Below are positions 1 through 8,685 of a stretch of DNA of 64,000 bases, piece by piece. The first letter of the stretch is position 1, and every line of letters starts with the position of its first letter. The notes beneath the pieces are model-generated. The model was not told the DNA's origin. It did no database searches and worked only from the letters and a program-made list of their open reading frames with translations. Position numbers and translations under genes: made by a program. This DNA is from Eggerthellales bacterium (GTDB lineage: Bacteria > Actinomycetota > Coriobacteriia > Coriobacteriales > Eggerthellaceae): positions 41,003-105,002 of the forward strand of contig JAQXVU010000085.1 of assembly GCA_029225085.1 (NCBI GenBank). The letters run 5' to 3'.

Positions 1-33
1 AACGGGCTTCGACTTCATTACGATCTCGCTCAT
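1..33 (-). CDS. Start of the next gene in the C1-folate operon (partial)
   Basis: An ATG on the minus strand lies 6 bp beyond the fchA stop, and the reading frame (MSEIVMKSKPV...) runs off the window edge. The spacing suggests a third gene cotranscribed with fhs and fchA. In such operons folD (methylene-THF dehydrogenase/cyclohydrolase) is a common partner and its N-terminus often reads like '..K.KPVA', but eleven residues are too few to identify it. Treat the function as unknown. Confidence 0.4.
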   Translation of the reverse strand, partial: MSEIVMKSKPV

Positions 34-39
34 AGGACC

Positions 40-660
40 CTACTCGTACTTAACCTTCCAGAACACGTACTCGATGATGGCCTCGGCCTTGGGAAGATAG
101 ATGGCCAGCAGCTCCTCGGCCTCGCGGGTGTACTTGCGAGAGAGCTCGTGATCCTCAATGTCCTTGGCGTTGATCAGCGCGTTCAGAGACGCACCCTGCA
201 TAGCGGCGCGACCGAAGACGGCAGCAGCGCCAGCATCGGAAATGGCCAGGCCAGAGCCCTTCTGGGCCATGACCTCAGTGAGCTGAATGACCCGAGCGCA
301 AGTGCGCATGATTGCCAGAGGCGCTTCGGTAGCTGCCACCAGGGCATTCTGCATAGCCTCATGCTTTGCGGCCTGCTCCTCAGGGGTGCTCTTAGGCAGC
401 TTGTATGCAGCAGCCAGTGGAAGGAATGCCTGCGCATCGGCGTCGATCTCGTCGATGAGCTCGTCCTGCAGCCAACCAAGCTCTTCGATGGTGGCGTGCA
501 TGAGGTCTTCCACATCCGCATAGCGTTTCTTGCCAACCGTCAGGTTGCCCACCATGGTGGCAAGGGCTGCGGCAAGAGCGCCGCAGTAAGCGGAGGCTCC
601 TCCGCCACCAGGGGTTGGGGCGGAGGATGCGAGTTCTTCGATAAAGGTGGTATCTACCAT
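40..660 (-). CDS. fchA: Cyclodeaminase/cyclohydrolase family protein (formiminotetrahydrofolate cyclodeaminase-like)
   Basis: 206-residue protein of the FTCD_C/FchA family, which makes methenyl-THF from formimino-THF or acts as methenyl-THF cyclohydrolase. The family signature is clear at the N-terminus: a short helix, then APTPGGGGASAYCGALAAAL (residues 15-34), followed by GNLTVGKKRY. The length matches stand-alone cyclodeaminases. The ATG at 660 has an AGGAGG 9 bp upstream. It follows fhs by 21 bp on the same strand and is probably cotranscribed, so a role in one-carbon flux between formate, formyl-, methenyl- and methylene-THF is likely. Cytoplasmic. Whether the substrate is formimino- or methenyl-THF cannot be read from sequence. 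Confidence 0.85.
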   Translation of the reverse strand: MVDTTFIEELASSAPTPGGGGASAYCGALAAALATMVGNLTVGKKRYADVEDLMHATIEELGWLQDELIDEIDADAQAFLPLAAAYKLPKSTPEEQAAKHEAMQNALVAATEAPLAIMRTCARVIQLTEVMAQKGSGLAISDAGAAAVFGRAAMQGASLNALINAKDIEDHELSRKYTREAEELLAIYLPKAEAIIEYVFWKVKYE

Positions 661-681
661 GTGAGGGAGCCTCCTAAATTC

Positions 682-2349
682 CTAGAAGAGGCCGGAGATC
701 TTACCGGTCTCGTCAACGTCGATGCGGAATGCAGCAGGGTTCTTGCCCAGGCCAGGCATGGTCATGACGTTGCCGGTAAGAGCAACGATGAAGCCCGCAC
801 CTGCGGAAACCTTGATGTCGCGAACGGTGATAGTGAAGTCGCGAGGAGCACCCAGCTTCGAAGCGTCGTCGGAGAAGCTGTACTGGGTCTTAGCCATGCA
901 GACAGGCATGTTGCCGAAGCCCAGCTTCTCGAGCTTAGCGATTTCCTTCACAACCTTAGGATCGAAGTTCACGCCGTCAGCACGGTAGATGCGCTTAGCG
1001 ATGGTCTCGATCTTGGTCTTAATGTCCAGGTCAGCGTCATAGGCGAACTCGAAGTCATTGGGCTGCTCTACCAGACGCAGAACCTCCTCGGCCAGAGCGA
1101 TGCCGCCCTCGCCGCCCTTTGCCCAAACCTCGGACAGGGCTACGTTCACGCCCAGCTCCTTGCACTTCTCTTCGATAAGGGCCAGCTCAGCCTCGGTATC
1201 AGTTGGGAAGCGGTTAATGGCCACCACGCAAGGAAGCTTGAAGACCTTGGTGATGTTCTCAACGTGCTGCAGCAGGTTAGGCAGGCCGGCTTCCAGAGCC
1301 TCGAGGTTCTCCTCGTTCAGATCGGCCTTGGCCACGCCGCCGTGATTCTTCAGAGCGCGAGCGGTTGCCACCACGACAACAGCGTCAGGCTGAATGCCGG
1401 TGAGGCGACACTTGATGTCCAGGAACTTCTCTGCACCCAGGTCAGCGCCGAAGCCCGCCTCGGTAACAGCGTAGTCACCCAGAGCCATGGCCATGCGAGT
1501 AGCCATGATGGAGTTGCAGCCGTGAGCGATGTTGGCGAAGGGGCCGCCGTGGATGAAGGCAGGGGTGCCTTCCAAAGTCTGCACCAGGTTTGGCTTCAGG
1601 GCGTCCTTCAGCAGGGCAGCCATAGCGCCCTCTGCGTGCAGGTCATGAGCGGTAACGGGCTGGTCATCGTAGGTGTAGCCAACCACGATGCGGCCCAAAC
1701 GCTCCTTCAGGTCGGTGATGGAAGTTGCCAGGCAGAAGATGGCCATGATCTCGGAGGCAACGGTGATGTCGAAGCCGTCCTCACGAGGAACGCCGTTGGC
1801 CTTGCCGCCCAGGCCGCAGACGATGTTGCGGAGCTGGCGATCGTTCATGTCGACAACGCGCTTCCAGGTGATCTTGCGAACGTCGATGTTCAGCTCATTG
1901 CCGTTGTGAATGTGGGCGTCGAGCAGAGCAGCCAACAGGTTGTTGGCAGCGCCAATAGCGTGGAAGTCGCCGGTGAAGTGCAGGTTGATGTCTTCCATAG
2001 GAACAACCTGAGCATAGCCGCCGCCTGCAGCGCCGCCCTTGATGCCGAACACAGGGCCCAGGGAAGGCTCGCGCAGAGCAACCACGGTCTTCTTGCCCAG
2101 ACGGGACAGAGCGTCGGACAGACCGACGGTCGTGGTGGTCTTGCCCTCACCAGCAGGGGTAGGGTTGATGGCGGTAACCAGAATCAGCTTGCCAGGAGTG
2201 TGCTCCTGATCAGTCAGCAGGTTGTAGTCGACCTTGGCCTTGTTGCGGCCGTACTGCTCGAGATACTGCTCGGGAATGCCCGCCTTCTCGGCAATCTCTA
2301 CGATGGGCTGCGTCTGGGCAGCCTGGGCGATTTCGATATCGGACAGCAT
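682..2349 (-). CDS. fhs: Formate--tetrahydrofolate ligase
   Basis: 555 residues, the usual length for Fhs (about 555-560). It ligates formate to THF using ATP, giving 10-formyl-THF. Diagnostic segments are [14 protein letters not shown] (P-loop, about residues 64-77), [20 protein letters not shown] just after it, NIAHGCNSI, and the C-terminal [16 protein letters not shown]. The ATG at 2349 follows a GGAAAGAG-type Shine-Dalgarno. It heads the C1 operon with fchA 21 bp downstream. In anaerobic gut-type bacteria Fhs can work as formate assimilation, in purine and formyl-Met supply, or in acetogenesis; nothing here shows a full Wood-Ljungdahl pathway. Confidence 0.97.
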   Translation of the reverse strand: MLSDIEIAQAAQTQPIVEIAEKAGIPEQYLEQYGRNKAKVDYNLLTDQEHTPGKLILVTAINPTPAGEGKTTTTVGLSDALSRLGKKTVVALREPSLGPVFGIKGGAAGGGYAQVVPMEDINLHFTGDFHAIGAANNLLAALLDAHIHNGNELNIDVRKITWKRVVDMNDRQLRNIVCGLGGKANGVPREDGFDITVASEIMAIFCLATSITDLKERLGRIVVGYTYDDQPVTAHDLHAEGAMAALLKDALKPNLVQTLEGTPAFIHGGPFANIAHGCNSIMATRMAMALGDYAVTEAGFGADLGAEKFLDIKCRLTGIQPDAVVVVATARALKNHGGVAKADLNEENLEALEAGLPNLLQHVENITKVFKLPCVVAINRFPTDTEAELALIEEKCKELGVNVALSEVWAKGGEGGIALAEEVLRLVEQPNDFEFAYDADLDIKTKIETIAKRIYRADGVNFDPKVVKEIAKLEKLGFGNMPVCMAKTQYSFSDDASKLGAPRDFTITVRDIKVSAGAGFIVALTGNVMTMPGLGKNPAAFRIDVDETGKISGLF

Positions 2350-2775
2350 ATCTGCTCTCTTTCCCCTCTTCCGCTCGGCTTAAGTTCGCAAGCGCCGAGC
2401 TTGGTAATTTTGGGGCCAAAGCCCCACCTTCTCCCGGACCACGCTCCGCCTTTCAGAAGCATTGGCCCTTCTCTTTTGGGGCGAAAGCCCCACTTTCTTT
2501 TGGCGTCAAACCTCGCCGAAGCCATACGGCGATAGTTACGCCACGTGTGTCATTCCCCCATTCTAGGACGAAGGCGCACCAGACAAATAGTACGGGTGAT
2601 TTCGGTCAAACAAAAGGGTATTCGGCATAAAGAAACGAGCTGGCAATGTGGAATATAAATGCCACATGACCAGCCCATTTATCGTAGGGTTATGTAAGGC
2701 TTTTCGCCTTGACCTACAAAGCCTGCCTCACCGAACTTTGCCGGTTTACCCAGACTCAGCAGCCACGCTGACGAC
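2350..2775. other. 426 bp spacer between fhs and coaX: fhs leader with twin hairpins, coaX terminator
   Basis: No convincing gene. On the fhs side are two near-identical short hairpins, GGGGCCAAAGCCCC (2412-2425) and GGGGCGAAAGCCCC (2478-2491), each followed by an AC-CTTCT-like string. They fall in the presumed fhs leader. The coaX-side hairpin is listed separately as a terminator. I looked for a THF riboswitch and could not find a convincing one. Confidence 0.5.
2628..2674 (-). terminator. Probable rho-independent terminator of coaX
   Basis: Inverted repeat GCTGG-CA-ATGTGG (2639-2651) with CCACAT-GA-CCAGC (2662-2674), with one 2x2 internal mismatch. On the minus strand it is followed by TCGTTTCTTT. 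It lies about 100 bp beyond the coaX stop. Confidence 0.6.
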
Positions 2776-3555
2776 TTAACCCTGACCCTTCTGGTTGTTC
2801 TCGAAGATGATGCGGATTCCGTGCAGGGTCAGCTCGGTGTTCACCTCGGAGATGGTGGAGGACAGCACGGACATGTTGCCGGCCAAGCCACCGGTAGAGA
2901 TGACCTTGGTCTCATATCCCAGCTGCTTCCACACCCGATGCACCAGGCCATCGACACGGTCGATCTCGCCGTACACGATGCCCACCTGCATGGCCTTCAC
3001 GGTGTTACGGCCGATGGCAACCTTAGGGTCTACCAGCTCTACCTGGGGCAACAATGCCGCACGGGAGAACAAGGCGTTCATAGAGGACTGCACGCCAGGA
3101 GCGATGATGCCGCCAGCGAAAGCGCCGTCCTTATCGATGATTTCCATATTGGTAGCGGTACCGAAGTCGACCACGATAACCGGAGATCCGTACAGTTCCC
3201 GAGCAGCCACCGCGTCAGCCACGCGGTCCGCGCCTAAGTCACTGCGACGATAGGCGGACATGTCGATCATGCTGCCTGCGGTCTTCACGTTAATCATGAG
3301 GGCGTCGAGACCGAACATCTCGCGACAGACCTTCTTCCACATGTGGGTGGCGGCAGGCACAACCGTTGCAAGGGCAGCCCCGTCTACGGCGTCGTGAGGG
3401 ACACCTGCGATATCGAAGAGACCGTGAAGCTGAATGTGCAGCTCGTCGGTGGATGACTGGGGATTGGTGTGGAGGCGCCAGAGATTGCGCACTTCCGACC
3501 CGTCAAACAGGCCAATGGTGGTCTGGGTGTTTCCCACGTCAATGGCAAGAAGCAT
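2776..3555 (-). CDS. coaX: Type III pantothenate kinase
   Basis: 259 residues, typical for CoaX (about 255-260). It catalyses the first committed step of CoA synthesis, pantothenate to 4'-phosphopantothenate. An ASKHA-fold phosphate-binding loop starts the protein (LLAIDVGNTQTTIGLFDG, residues 2-19). The DLGADRVADAV motif (near residue 108) and VDFGTATN are the family catalytic and substrate motifs, and STGGLA near the end is conserved. The ATG at 3555 is preceded by AAAGGTG. It appears to be a single-gene unit with its own terminator. CoaX enzymes need a monovalent cation and are not feedback-inhibited by CoA (family knowledge). Confidence 0.95.
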   Translation of the reverse strand: MLLAIDVGNTQTTIGLFDGSEVRNLWRLHTNPQSSTDELHIQLHGLFDIAGVPHDAVDGAALATVVPAATHMWKKVCREMFGLDALMINVKTAGSMIDMSAYRRSDLGADRVADAVAARELYGSPVIVVDFGTATNMEIIDKDGAFAGGIIAPGVQSSMNALFSRAALLPQVELVDPKVAIGRNTVKAMQVGIVYGEIDRVDGLVHRVWKQLGYETKVISTGGLAGNMSVLSSTISEVNTELTLHGIRIIFENNQKGQG

Positions 3556-3660
3556 GGGTGCACCTTTCCTTCGTTCCGGATAATTTCAGAAATCATAGCC
3601 CATAGGCAGCCCATCGACCACAACATAGGATCGTTTTAGGCAACCAAGTAGATTACGGCG

Positions 3661-3690
3661 AAAAAAGGGAGGTTGCCGGAGCAACCTCCC
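3661..3690 (-). terminator. Rho-independent terminator after the first CoA-transferase
   Basis: Perfect 10-bp stem GGGAGGTTGC / GCAACCTCCC with a 4-nt loop (3667-3690). On the minus strand it is followed by six Ts. It closes the three-gene CoA-transferase/dehydrogenase run. Confidence 0.92.
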
Positions 3691-3719
3691 AGGTAAAGCA
3701 CATGTGCCTGCTAAGAGGC

Positions 3720-4973
3720 TTAGTACAGAGCGCCCAGCTCCTTGTTTACGAAGCCATCGGGAGCGATAGGAGCACGGTCCTCCTCCATGGGGAAGTCCTC
3801 GGCGAACTTGATGCCGCCCTCCTCGTGCAGACGAGCGATGTCCTCGTCGGAGTAGCCAACCTTGCGCAGCTCGTCGGCGGTGTCAGCACCCAGATCGGAA
3901 ACAGCCTTGAACTCGGAGATAGGAGTTGGGATGTTGGACAGGTGATGAGGCAGACCAGTCTGCAGAACCTTGCCGACGCGTGGGAACTCAACGTAAGCGA
4001 GAGCCTCAGGGTTCTCCTCGATGAGCTGAGCAACAGCCTCGGTCTTGGTGTTTACGCGGCCAACGCACATATCCTTGTCGGAGAAGTACTCGTCCCACTC
4101 AGCGGTGGTCTTAGACTTCATGATCTGGCGTACGGTCTCGAAGGCCTCAGGATCCTCCCACTCACGCAGCAGACCCTTGCCGATGAGCTCCTCGTGGCCG
4201 GTAGCCTCGCAGAACTGCTTCCAGAACTTGGCCTCTACCATGCCCAGGGAGTAACGGCCGCCGTCCTTGGTCTCGTATACGTTGTAAGCAACGGAAGGAT
4301 ACTCAAGGTCGGTGCGCTTGCAGACGCCGTCGTTGAAGGACCAACGAGAGTCGAGCAGGGAGTTCCACCATACGAAGCAGTCGAACATGGAGGTGTCGAT
4401 GTAGCAGCCCTCACCGGTGGTGTTGCGCTCATACAGAGCAGCCAGCAGAGCCTGGCCAACAACCATTGCGGTGGAAAGGTCGCACAAGTGCAGAGGAGAC
4501 ATAGAGCCATGGTTCACAGCCAGGTAACCAGCAGTTGCCTGCATGTTCAGGTCGTGCATTGGCTTCAGGGAGCGAGGATCGTTTGCACCATAAGCGGAGA
4601 TGGAGCAGTAGATGATCCTGGGGTTGATCTCCTTGATGGTATCGTAGTCGATGCCCAGCTTCTTGGTTACGCCAGGACGGAAGGACTCAACGATGATGTC
4701 AGCCTCGGCAGCCATCTTCTTGAAGGCCTCAACAACCTCAGGGTTCTTCAGGTTGAAGGAGACAGACTTCTTGTTGCGGCCCAGAGCGTTTACGTAGTAG
4801 GAAACTCCGCCGCCCTTGGTTGGGTAGTCGTGACGCATGAAGTCGCCCAGACCGGTATCCTCGCACTTGATGACGTTAGCGCCCATGTCGGCGAGAACCT
4901 GGGTTGCATAGCCACCAGGAAGGTAACGGGAGAAGTCGAGTACCGTTACGTCATTGAAAGAAGACTTTGGCAT
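3720..4973 (-). CDS. CaiB/BaiF (class III) CoA-transferase
   Basis: 417 residues. The family III CoA-transferase fold is evident: VTVLDFSRYLPGGYATQVLADMG near the N-terminus, then FRPGVTKKLGIDYDTIKEINP (about residues 98-118) and IIYCSISAYG. LHLCDLSTAMV carries the conserved Asp expected to form the acyl anhydride, followed by ALYERNTTGEG. It transfers CoA between carboxylic acids; some relatives are alpha-methylacyl-CoA racemases, and the IIYCSISAYG stretch resembles those, so racemase activity is an alternative. It lies 118 bp from a second, diverged CaiB-type gene on the same strand, with a terminator between them. The Shine-Dalgarno is weak. Substrate unknown. Confidence 0.88.
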   Translation of the reverse strand: MPKSSFNDVTVLDFSRYLPGGYATQVLADMGANVIKCEDTGLGDFMRHDYPTKGGGVSYYVNALGRNKKSVSFNLKNPEVVEAFKKMAAEADIIVESFRPGVTKKLGIDYDTIKEINPRIIYCSISAYGANDPRSLKPMHDLNMQATAGYLAVNHGSMSPLHLCDLSTAMVVGQALLAALYERNTTGEGCYIDTSMFDCFVWWNSLLDSRWSFNDGVCKRTDLEYPSVAYNVYETKDGGRYSLGMVEAKFWKQFCEATGHEELIGKGLLREWEDPEAFETVRQIMKSKTTAEWDEYFSDKDMCVGRVNTKTEAVAQLIEENPEALAYVEFPRVGKVLQTGLPHHLSNIPTPISEFKAVSDLGADTADELRKVGYSDEDIARLHEEGGIKFAEDFPMEEDRAPIAPDGFVNKELGALY

Positions 4974-5038
4974 TATTCGAATCCAATCTATAGGAGGTCA
5001 CAGGCTTACTTGGAAGCTCTGCGAGCCTCGTTCCTTGC

Positions 5039-5066
5039 AAAAAGCGCCCGCCCCGAAGGCGGGCGC
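5039..5066 (-). terminator. Rho-independent terminator between the two CoA-transferase genes
   Basis: 9-bp GC stem GCGCCCGCC / GGCGGGCGC with a 5-nt loop (5044-5066), followed on the minus strand by TTTTT. It lies just past the stop of the second CoA-transferase and may set lower expression of the downstream one. Confidence 0.9.
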
Positions 5067-5091
5067 CGTGAATTCCGCGCGTTACGCCGGT

Positions 5092-6420
5092 TTACTTAAC
5101 CTTGCGCTCCTCAGGAGTGTGAGGACCGTAGGAGGGCTGCAGTACCAGATCAGGCACAGGATCGCCCTTGTAGCACATAACTGCACCGGACTCGTCGAGA
5201 GCGGTGATCTGCTCGTCGGTGTAGCCGAAGTCCTTCAGGATGCGACGGGTGTCGTAGCCGGTAGGACGGGAACGACGGAGAACAGGATCGCCCAGGGATG
5301 CCAGACGGAAAGGCATGGTGGTAACGGTGTAGGTGCCGTCATCGGGGAAGCCGGTCTTGTCATAGCCCTGCTCAGCGTAAGGAATCTTACGCAGCTGGTC
5401 GTTTGCGAAAGCCTCGTCGTCGTTCAGAACGTCGGTAACGGTCTGAATCTTCTCGAAAGGAATGTCGTTCTCGCGGAAGCGCTTCTCGAGCTCGGCGAAG
5501 GTGAACTTCTGGCAAGCCTTGTGCATCTCAGCAACAACGTCAACATACTTGCCGTTGTCTGCGAGAGCCTCGAGGGTGTTGGTCTCAGGATCGGTGTACC
5601 ACTTAGGATCCATCTCGAGGGTGTCGAAGACGAGCTGGCAGTACTTGTTGTAGTTACCGAAGCACATGAGGAACCAGATGCCGTCGGAAGACTTGTAGGA
5701 GTTGTTGGTGGGGCACTTGGCGTCCATGCGGTCCTTAGGATAATCGCAACCCTGCTGCTGAGCGATGATTGCGGAGGTCATACCCCAAGTACCAACGTGG
5801 TACAGAGAACCAGTAACCTTATCGCCGATGCCGGTCTTCAGAGCGCCAGCATAAGCGCCCAGGATACCAGCGGCCAGTGCGCAACCGGTGTTCCAGTCGC
5901 CGAAGGCGATTGGGGAGTTGCCTGGCTCGTAAGTAGCGTTGTTCTGAGGAATAGCGGAAACGAAGCCGGAACGTGCTGCGAATGCGGTAGCGTCGAAGCC
6001 CTTAGCATCCTTCAGAGGACCGTACTCGCCGTAACCACGGTTCTGAGCCCAAACCAGACGAGGGAACTTCTCGTGCAGGGTCTCATAGTCGAGGCCCAGA
6101 CGCTTCAGAGCGCCGGAACGCAGAGAGGTAACGAAGATGTCGGCCTTAGAGAGCAGGTTAAGCATAACCTCCTTGCCCTCTGGGTTCTTGCAGTCGATTG
6201 CCGTCCACTCCTTGTTGAAGGAGCCGCAGTCGTATGCAACGTCGTCGAACTCAGTGCGGAAGCGCATGCCCCAAGCCATGCCCTGGGTGCGCTGCTCGTC
6301 GCCAGTGAATGGCTCAACCTTAATTACGGTTGCGCCCATCTCAGCCAGAGCACGAGATGCTGCAGGACCAGCTGCATACTGAGTCAGGTCGATAACAATA
6401 GTACCTTCCAAACCTGCCAT
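5092..6420 (-). CDS. CaiB/BaiF (class III) CoA-transferase, second copy
   Basis: 442 residues, clearly family III (GTIVIDLTQYAAGPAASRAL at the start, ALKRLGLDYETL, RLVWAQNRGYGEYGP) but well diverged from the neighbour at 3720-4973. The probable catalytic Asp is in IAFGDWNTG. Start at 6420 is supported by TTGGAGAAAC four bases upstream. Two adjacent, unlike class III transferases can form heterodimers (as in benzylsuccinate CoA-transferase BbsEF), although here both appear to keep the Asp, which argues for two separate enzymes. Upstream is a Zn alcohol dehydrogenase, so the three genes probably process a hydroxy-acid or its CoA thioester. Substrate unknown. Confidence 0.88.
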   Translation of the reverse strand: MAGLEGTIVIDLTQYAAGPAASRALAEMGATVIKVEPFTGDEQRTQGMAWGMRFRTEFDDVAYDCGSFNKEWTAIDCKNPEGKEVMLNLLSKADIFVTSLRSGALKRLGLDYETLHEKFPRLVWAQNRGYGEYGPLKDAKGFDATAFAARSGFVSAIPQNNATYEPGNSPIAFGDWNTGCALAAGILGAYAGALKTGIGDKVTGSLYHVGTWGMTSAIIAQQQGCDYPKDRMDAKCPTNNSYKSSDGIWFLMCFGNYNKYCQLVFDTLEMDPKWYTDPETNTLEALADNGKYVDVVAEMHKACQKFTFAELEKRFRENDIPFEKIQTVTDVLNDDEAFANDQLRKIPYAEQGYDKTGFPDDGTYTVTTMPFRLASLGDPVLRRSRPTGYDTRRILKDFGYTDEQITALDESGAVMCYKGDPVPDLVLQPSYGPHTPEERKVK

Positions 6421-6458
6421 TGTAGTTTCTCCAATCAGTGGAAGTGCTTGCTAGAGAA

Positions 6459-6491
6459 GGAGGGCCCACGGCACTAGGGTCGGGGCCCTCC
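6459..6491 (-). terminator. Possible terminator after the alcohol dehydrogenase
   Basis: 9-bp perfect stem GGAGGGCCC / GGGCCCTCC with a 15-nt loop. On the minus strand it is followed only by TTCTCTA, so termination may be weak or it may act as an attenuator between the dehydrogenase and the CoA-transferases. Confidence 0.45.
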
Positions 6492-6541
6492 GCAGCAGCA
6501 AACAGAAAGAATGTTGCGTTAGATGAGTGTCCTACGAGGGA

Positions 6542-7597
6542 TTAAGGCTCGAGGATGACGCGCAGGCCGTCGCCGGAGTCGATGAGGTCCATGCCCTTCT
6601 TGAACTCAGACAGAGGCAGAACGTGAGAGGAGATCAGGGAGACGTCCAGACCGTTTGCCAGCAGGGCCAGAGCCTGACGCCAGTTCTTGCGGGTGTAAGC
6701 ACGAGAACCGATGATGGAGATCTGACGCATAGCGATTGGGTTCATGTGAATCTCGGATGGGCGAGCGGGCAGACCGGTGATGCCGATGCGGCCGTTCTTA
6801 GCAACCATCTCTACAGCCTGCTGTACAACGGTGAAGTGACCAGCAGCGTCGAAGATCATCTCGGGGCCCTTGCCGCCGGTGAGCTCCTTAACGGTGGCAA
6901 CAACGTCGCACTCGGAACCGTTGATGGTGATAGCGCCCAGCTGCTCAGCAACCTTCAGACGCTTAACGTCGTTTGCGAGGCCAGAAACCAGAACCTTCTT
7001 GATGCCGCAAGCCTGCTTCAGCAGAGCAACCATGAGCAGACCGATAGCGCCAGGACCCATAACCAGAGCGGTCTCGCCCATCTGTGGGTGGCAACGCTCA
7101 ACAGCGTTCATGGCAACGCAGAGAGGCTCGAGCAGAGCGCCCTGAACGAAGGAAACCTCGTCTGGCATTGGGATAACGTTGGTTGCGCGGATCTTCATGT
7201 ACTTAGCGAATGCGCCAGGCATGTCGGTGCCGTAGAAGGGGCGGTCGTCGCAGATGTTTACCTCGCCCCTGTCGCAGTACTCGCAAGAGTTGCAGTACAG
7301 AACAGGGTTAGCGGTTACGCGCTGGCCAACATACAGGTTCTTAGGAGCGTTCTCGCCGAGCTCAGCGATAACGCCGGAGAACTCGTGACCGAAGATAGCA
7401 GGGAACTGGATGTCGTAAGACTTGAACAGTGCCTCCTGAGCGTAGTACAGGGAGTGGTCAGTGCCGCAGATGCCGCATGCCTTGATCTCGAGCAGTACCT
7501 CGTCAGGACCGATCTGAGGGATTGGAGCATCCTCAACGTACTCCCAAGCGCCCTTCTCCTGAGCGGTCATGTAGATGGCGTTCATCTTACCTTCCAT
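6542..7597 (-). CDS. Zinc-dependent alcohol dehydrogenase (threonine/sorbitol dehydrogenase-like, MDR)
   Basis: 351 residues from the chosen start. Medium-chain dehydrogenase: catalytic zinc segment KACGICGTDHSLYY and GHEFSG, four-Cys structural zinc loop CNSCEYCDRGEVNIC, and NAD-binding VMGPGAIGLLMVALL. It oxidises a secondary alcohol or amino-alcohol with NAD(P). Resemblance to threonine 3-dehydrogenase, sorbitol dehydrogenase and erythritol-type enzymes is general and the substrate is not assignable. I start at 7597 because GGAAAGGA sits 9 bases upstream; an ATG at 7585 is an alternative, and the longer frame to 7651 has no ribosome site. First gene of the run leading into two CoA-transferases. 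Confidence 0.88.
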   Translation of the reverse strand: MEGKMNAIYMTAQEKGAWEYVEDAPIPQIGPDEVLLEIKACGICGTDHSLYYAQEALFKSYDIQFPAIFGHEFSGVIAELGENAPKNLYVGQRVTANPVLYCNSCEYCDRGEVNICDDRPFYGTDMPGAFAKYMKIRATNVIPMPDEVSFVQGALLEPLCVAMNAVERCHPQMGETALVMGPGAIGLLMVALLKQACGIKKVLVSGLANDVKRLKVAEQLGAITINGSECDVVATVKELTGGKGPEMIFDAAGHFTVVQQAVEMVAKNGRIGITGLPARPSEIHMNPIAMRQISIIGSRAYTRKNWRQALALLANGLDVSLISSHVLPLSEFKKGMDLIDSGDGLRVILEP

Positions 7598-8042
7598 TGT
7601 CATCATTCCTTTCCGTGATGATCTCTGTCCCGCCTGGCCGGGTTTTTTCACTGCACATTTCCTAGCCGGCGGCCAACATCGGAGTTGGTTGATGTTTAGG
7701 ATTCTATGTCATCCGCGGTTTTATATTGGCTCCGTTGCTTCTATTATTACCGTTTCCGATGAACCCATAGACTTCATCAAATCCGCTTATTATTATGCCC
7801 ACATTTCCATTCATTTTCACTATGGTTTCACAGTATCTACACGTGCTGCACGGCACTGAACGGTGAGCGGTTACATGGGCTCACGCGTAAACCAGACGCA
7901 TGCGGCTAAGCTGTCTGAATGTATCTAAGCTGTCTTAATGCGGCAAAACAAATGGGCAGTATCCGACTTTGCAGATACTGCCCATCAGGCAATTACTCTA
8001 TTAATGAAGCAGGGCCTAAACCCGCTCGCTGAGCCTTGCGCC
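7598..8042. other. 445 bp regulatory spacer upstream of the dehydrogenase operon
   Basis: AT-rich and without a gene. It holds an inverted repeat GATGAA-N9-TTCATC (7758-7778), a 16-nt direct repeat CTAAGCTGTCTGAATG / CTAAGCTGTCTTAATG (7906-7921 and 7925-7940, 19 bp apart), and the bioY terminator. The repeats sit far upstream of the dehydrogenase start, as a regulator-binding region would, but no regulator gene is adjacent. Confidence 0.5.
7941..7985 (-). terminator. Rho-independent terminator of bioY
   Basis: 12-bp perfect stem ATGGGCAGTATC (7952-7963) / GATACTGCCCAT (7974-7985), then TTGTTTTG on the minus strand. About 60 bp past the bioY stop. Confidence 0.85.
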
Positions 8043-8627
8043 CTACTCCTCTTTGCCAAGAGCCAGGTTCACGGCGCTGGCGATCACCACAGCAGCCACA
8101 GTCTTGGCGGTCTCGGTCACCAGGAAGGGAACAACGCCCACAGCCAGGGCCTCGGGGATGGTAAGGCTTGCCACAACAGAGAGCTGAGCCACGCCGCAGG
8201 TGTACACCACCAGCAGGAACAGCAGAACGGTCACGATGTTAATGGCCAATGCGCCCTTACCACCAGCAGTGGCGAGAGAGGTCTTTGCGAAAGCGGTCCT
8301 CACAACGGCAGCAACTACCGCACCCAGGATGAAGCCCCAGATAAAGCCACCGGTTGCGCCCATGATAGAGCCAACGCCGCCAGACATGCCGGCAAAGACG
8401 GGGACGCCGATAGCGCCCAGCAGCACATAGCCAACAACGGCGATGATGCTCTGCTTGGGAGTCAGAACCAAAACCGCAAGCATGATCACGAAGGTCTGAA
8501 GGGTGAAGGGAACGGGACCCAAAGGAACCGTCACCCAAGCGCCTACTGCCATAAGGGCGATAGACAAACCGCAGAACGCGATGTCAGACACACGAGAAGA
8601 AGTCCTTTGCTGCACAGCAGATACCAT
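8043..8627 (-). CDS. bioY: Biotin transporter S-component BioY
   Basis: 194 residues and about six hydrophobic segments. The BioY pattern is present: ISDIAFCGLSIALMAV-type first helix, WVTVPLGPVPFTLQTFVIM (the conserved PxPFTLQT motif), GYVLLGAIGVPVFAG and GGFIWGF. BioY is the substrate-binding S-component of the ECF biotin transporter; it works with EcfT and two ATPases encoded elsewhere, or alone at low efficiency. Start at 8627 (MVSAVQ...) because GAAAGG lies 8 bases upstream; the GTG at 8642 overlaps that site. birA, the other biotin gene, is 1.5 kb away on the same strand. Confidence 0.95.
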   Translation of the reverse strand: MVSAVQQRTSSRVSDIAFCGLSIALMAVGAWVTVPLGPVPFTLQTFVIMLAVLVLTPKQSIIAVVGYVLLGAIGVPVFAGMSGGVGSIMGATGGFIWGFILGAVVAAVVRTAFAKTSLATAGGKGALAINIVTVLLFLLVVYTCGVAQLSVVASLTIPEALAVGVVPFLVTETAKTVAAVVIASAVNLALGKEE

Positions 8628-8644
8628 GGAAAAACCTTTCACTT

Positions 8645-8685
8645 TGAGAACTATTTCGTTCTCAGCATACCTTTTGAATTCAAAA
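8645..8685. promoter_or_regulatory. Candidate operator/promoter of bioY
   Basis: Inverted repeat TGAGAAC-N6-GTTCTCA (8645-8664) followed upstream by the palindrome TTTTGAATTCAAAA (8672-8685), with a TATGCT -10-like hexamer (minus strand) between them. The position suits repression of bioY. Neither element matches the classical BirA operator, and BirA here has no DNA-binding domain. Confidence 0.4.

Noticed and set aside
148..2535. 795-codon open frame on the plus strand opposite fchA and fhs
   Set aside because: It is antisense to two certain genes, has no family motifs, and its openness follows from the codon bias of the real genes; similar long frames occur opposite CoA-transferases and ftsH.
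2350..2775. THF riboswitch upstream of fhs
   Set aside because: Looked for because of gene function, but no conserved core could be identified by eye.
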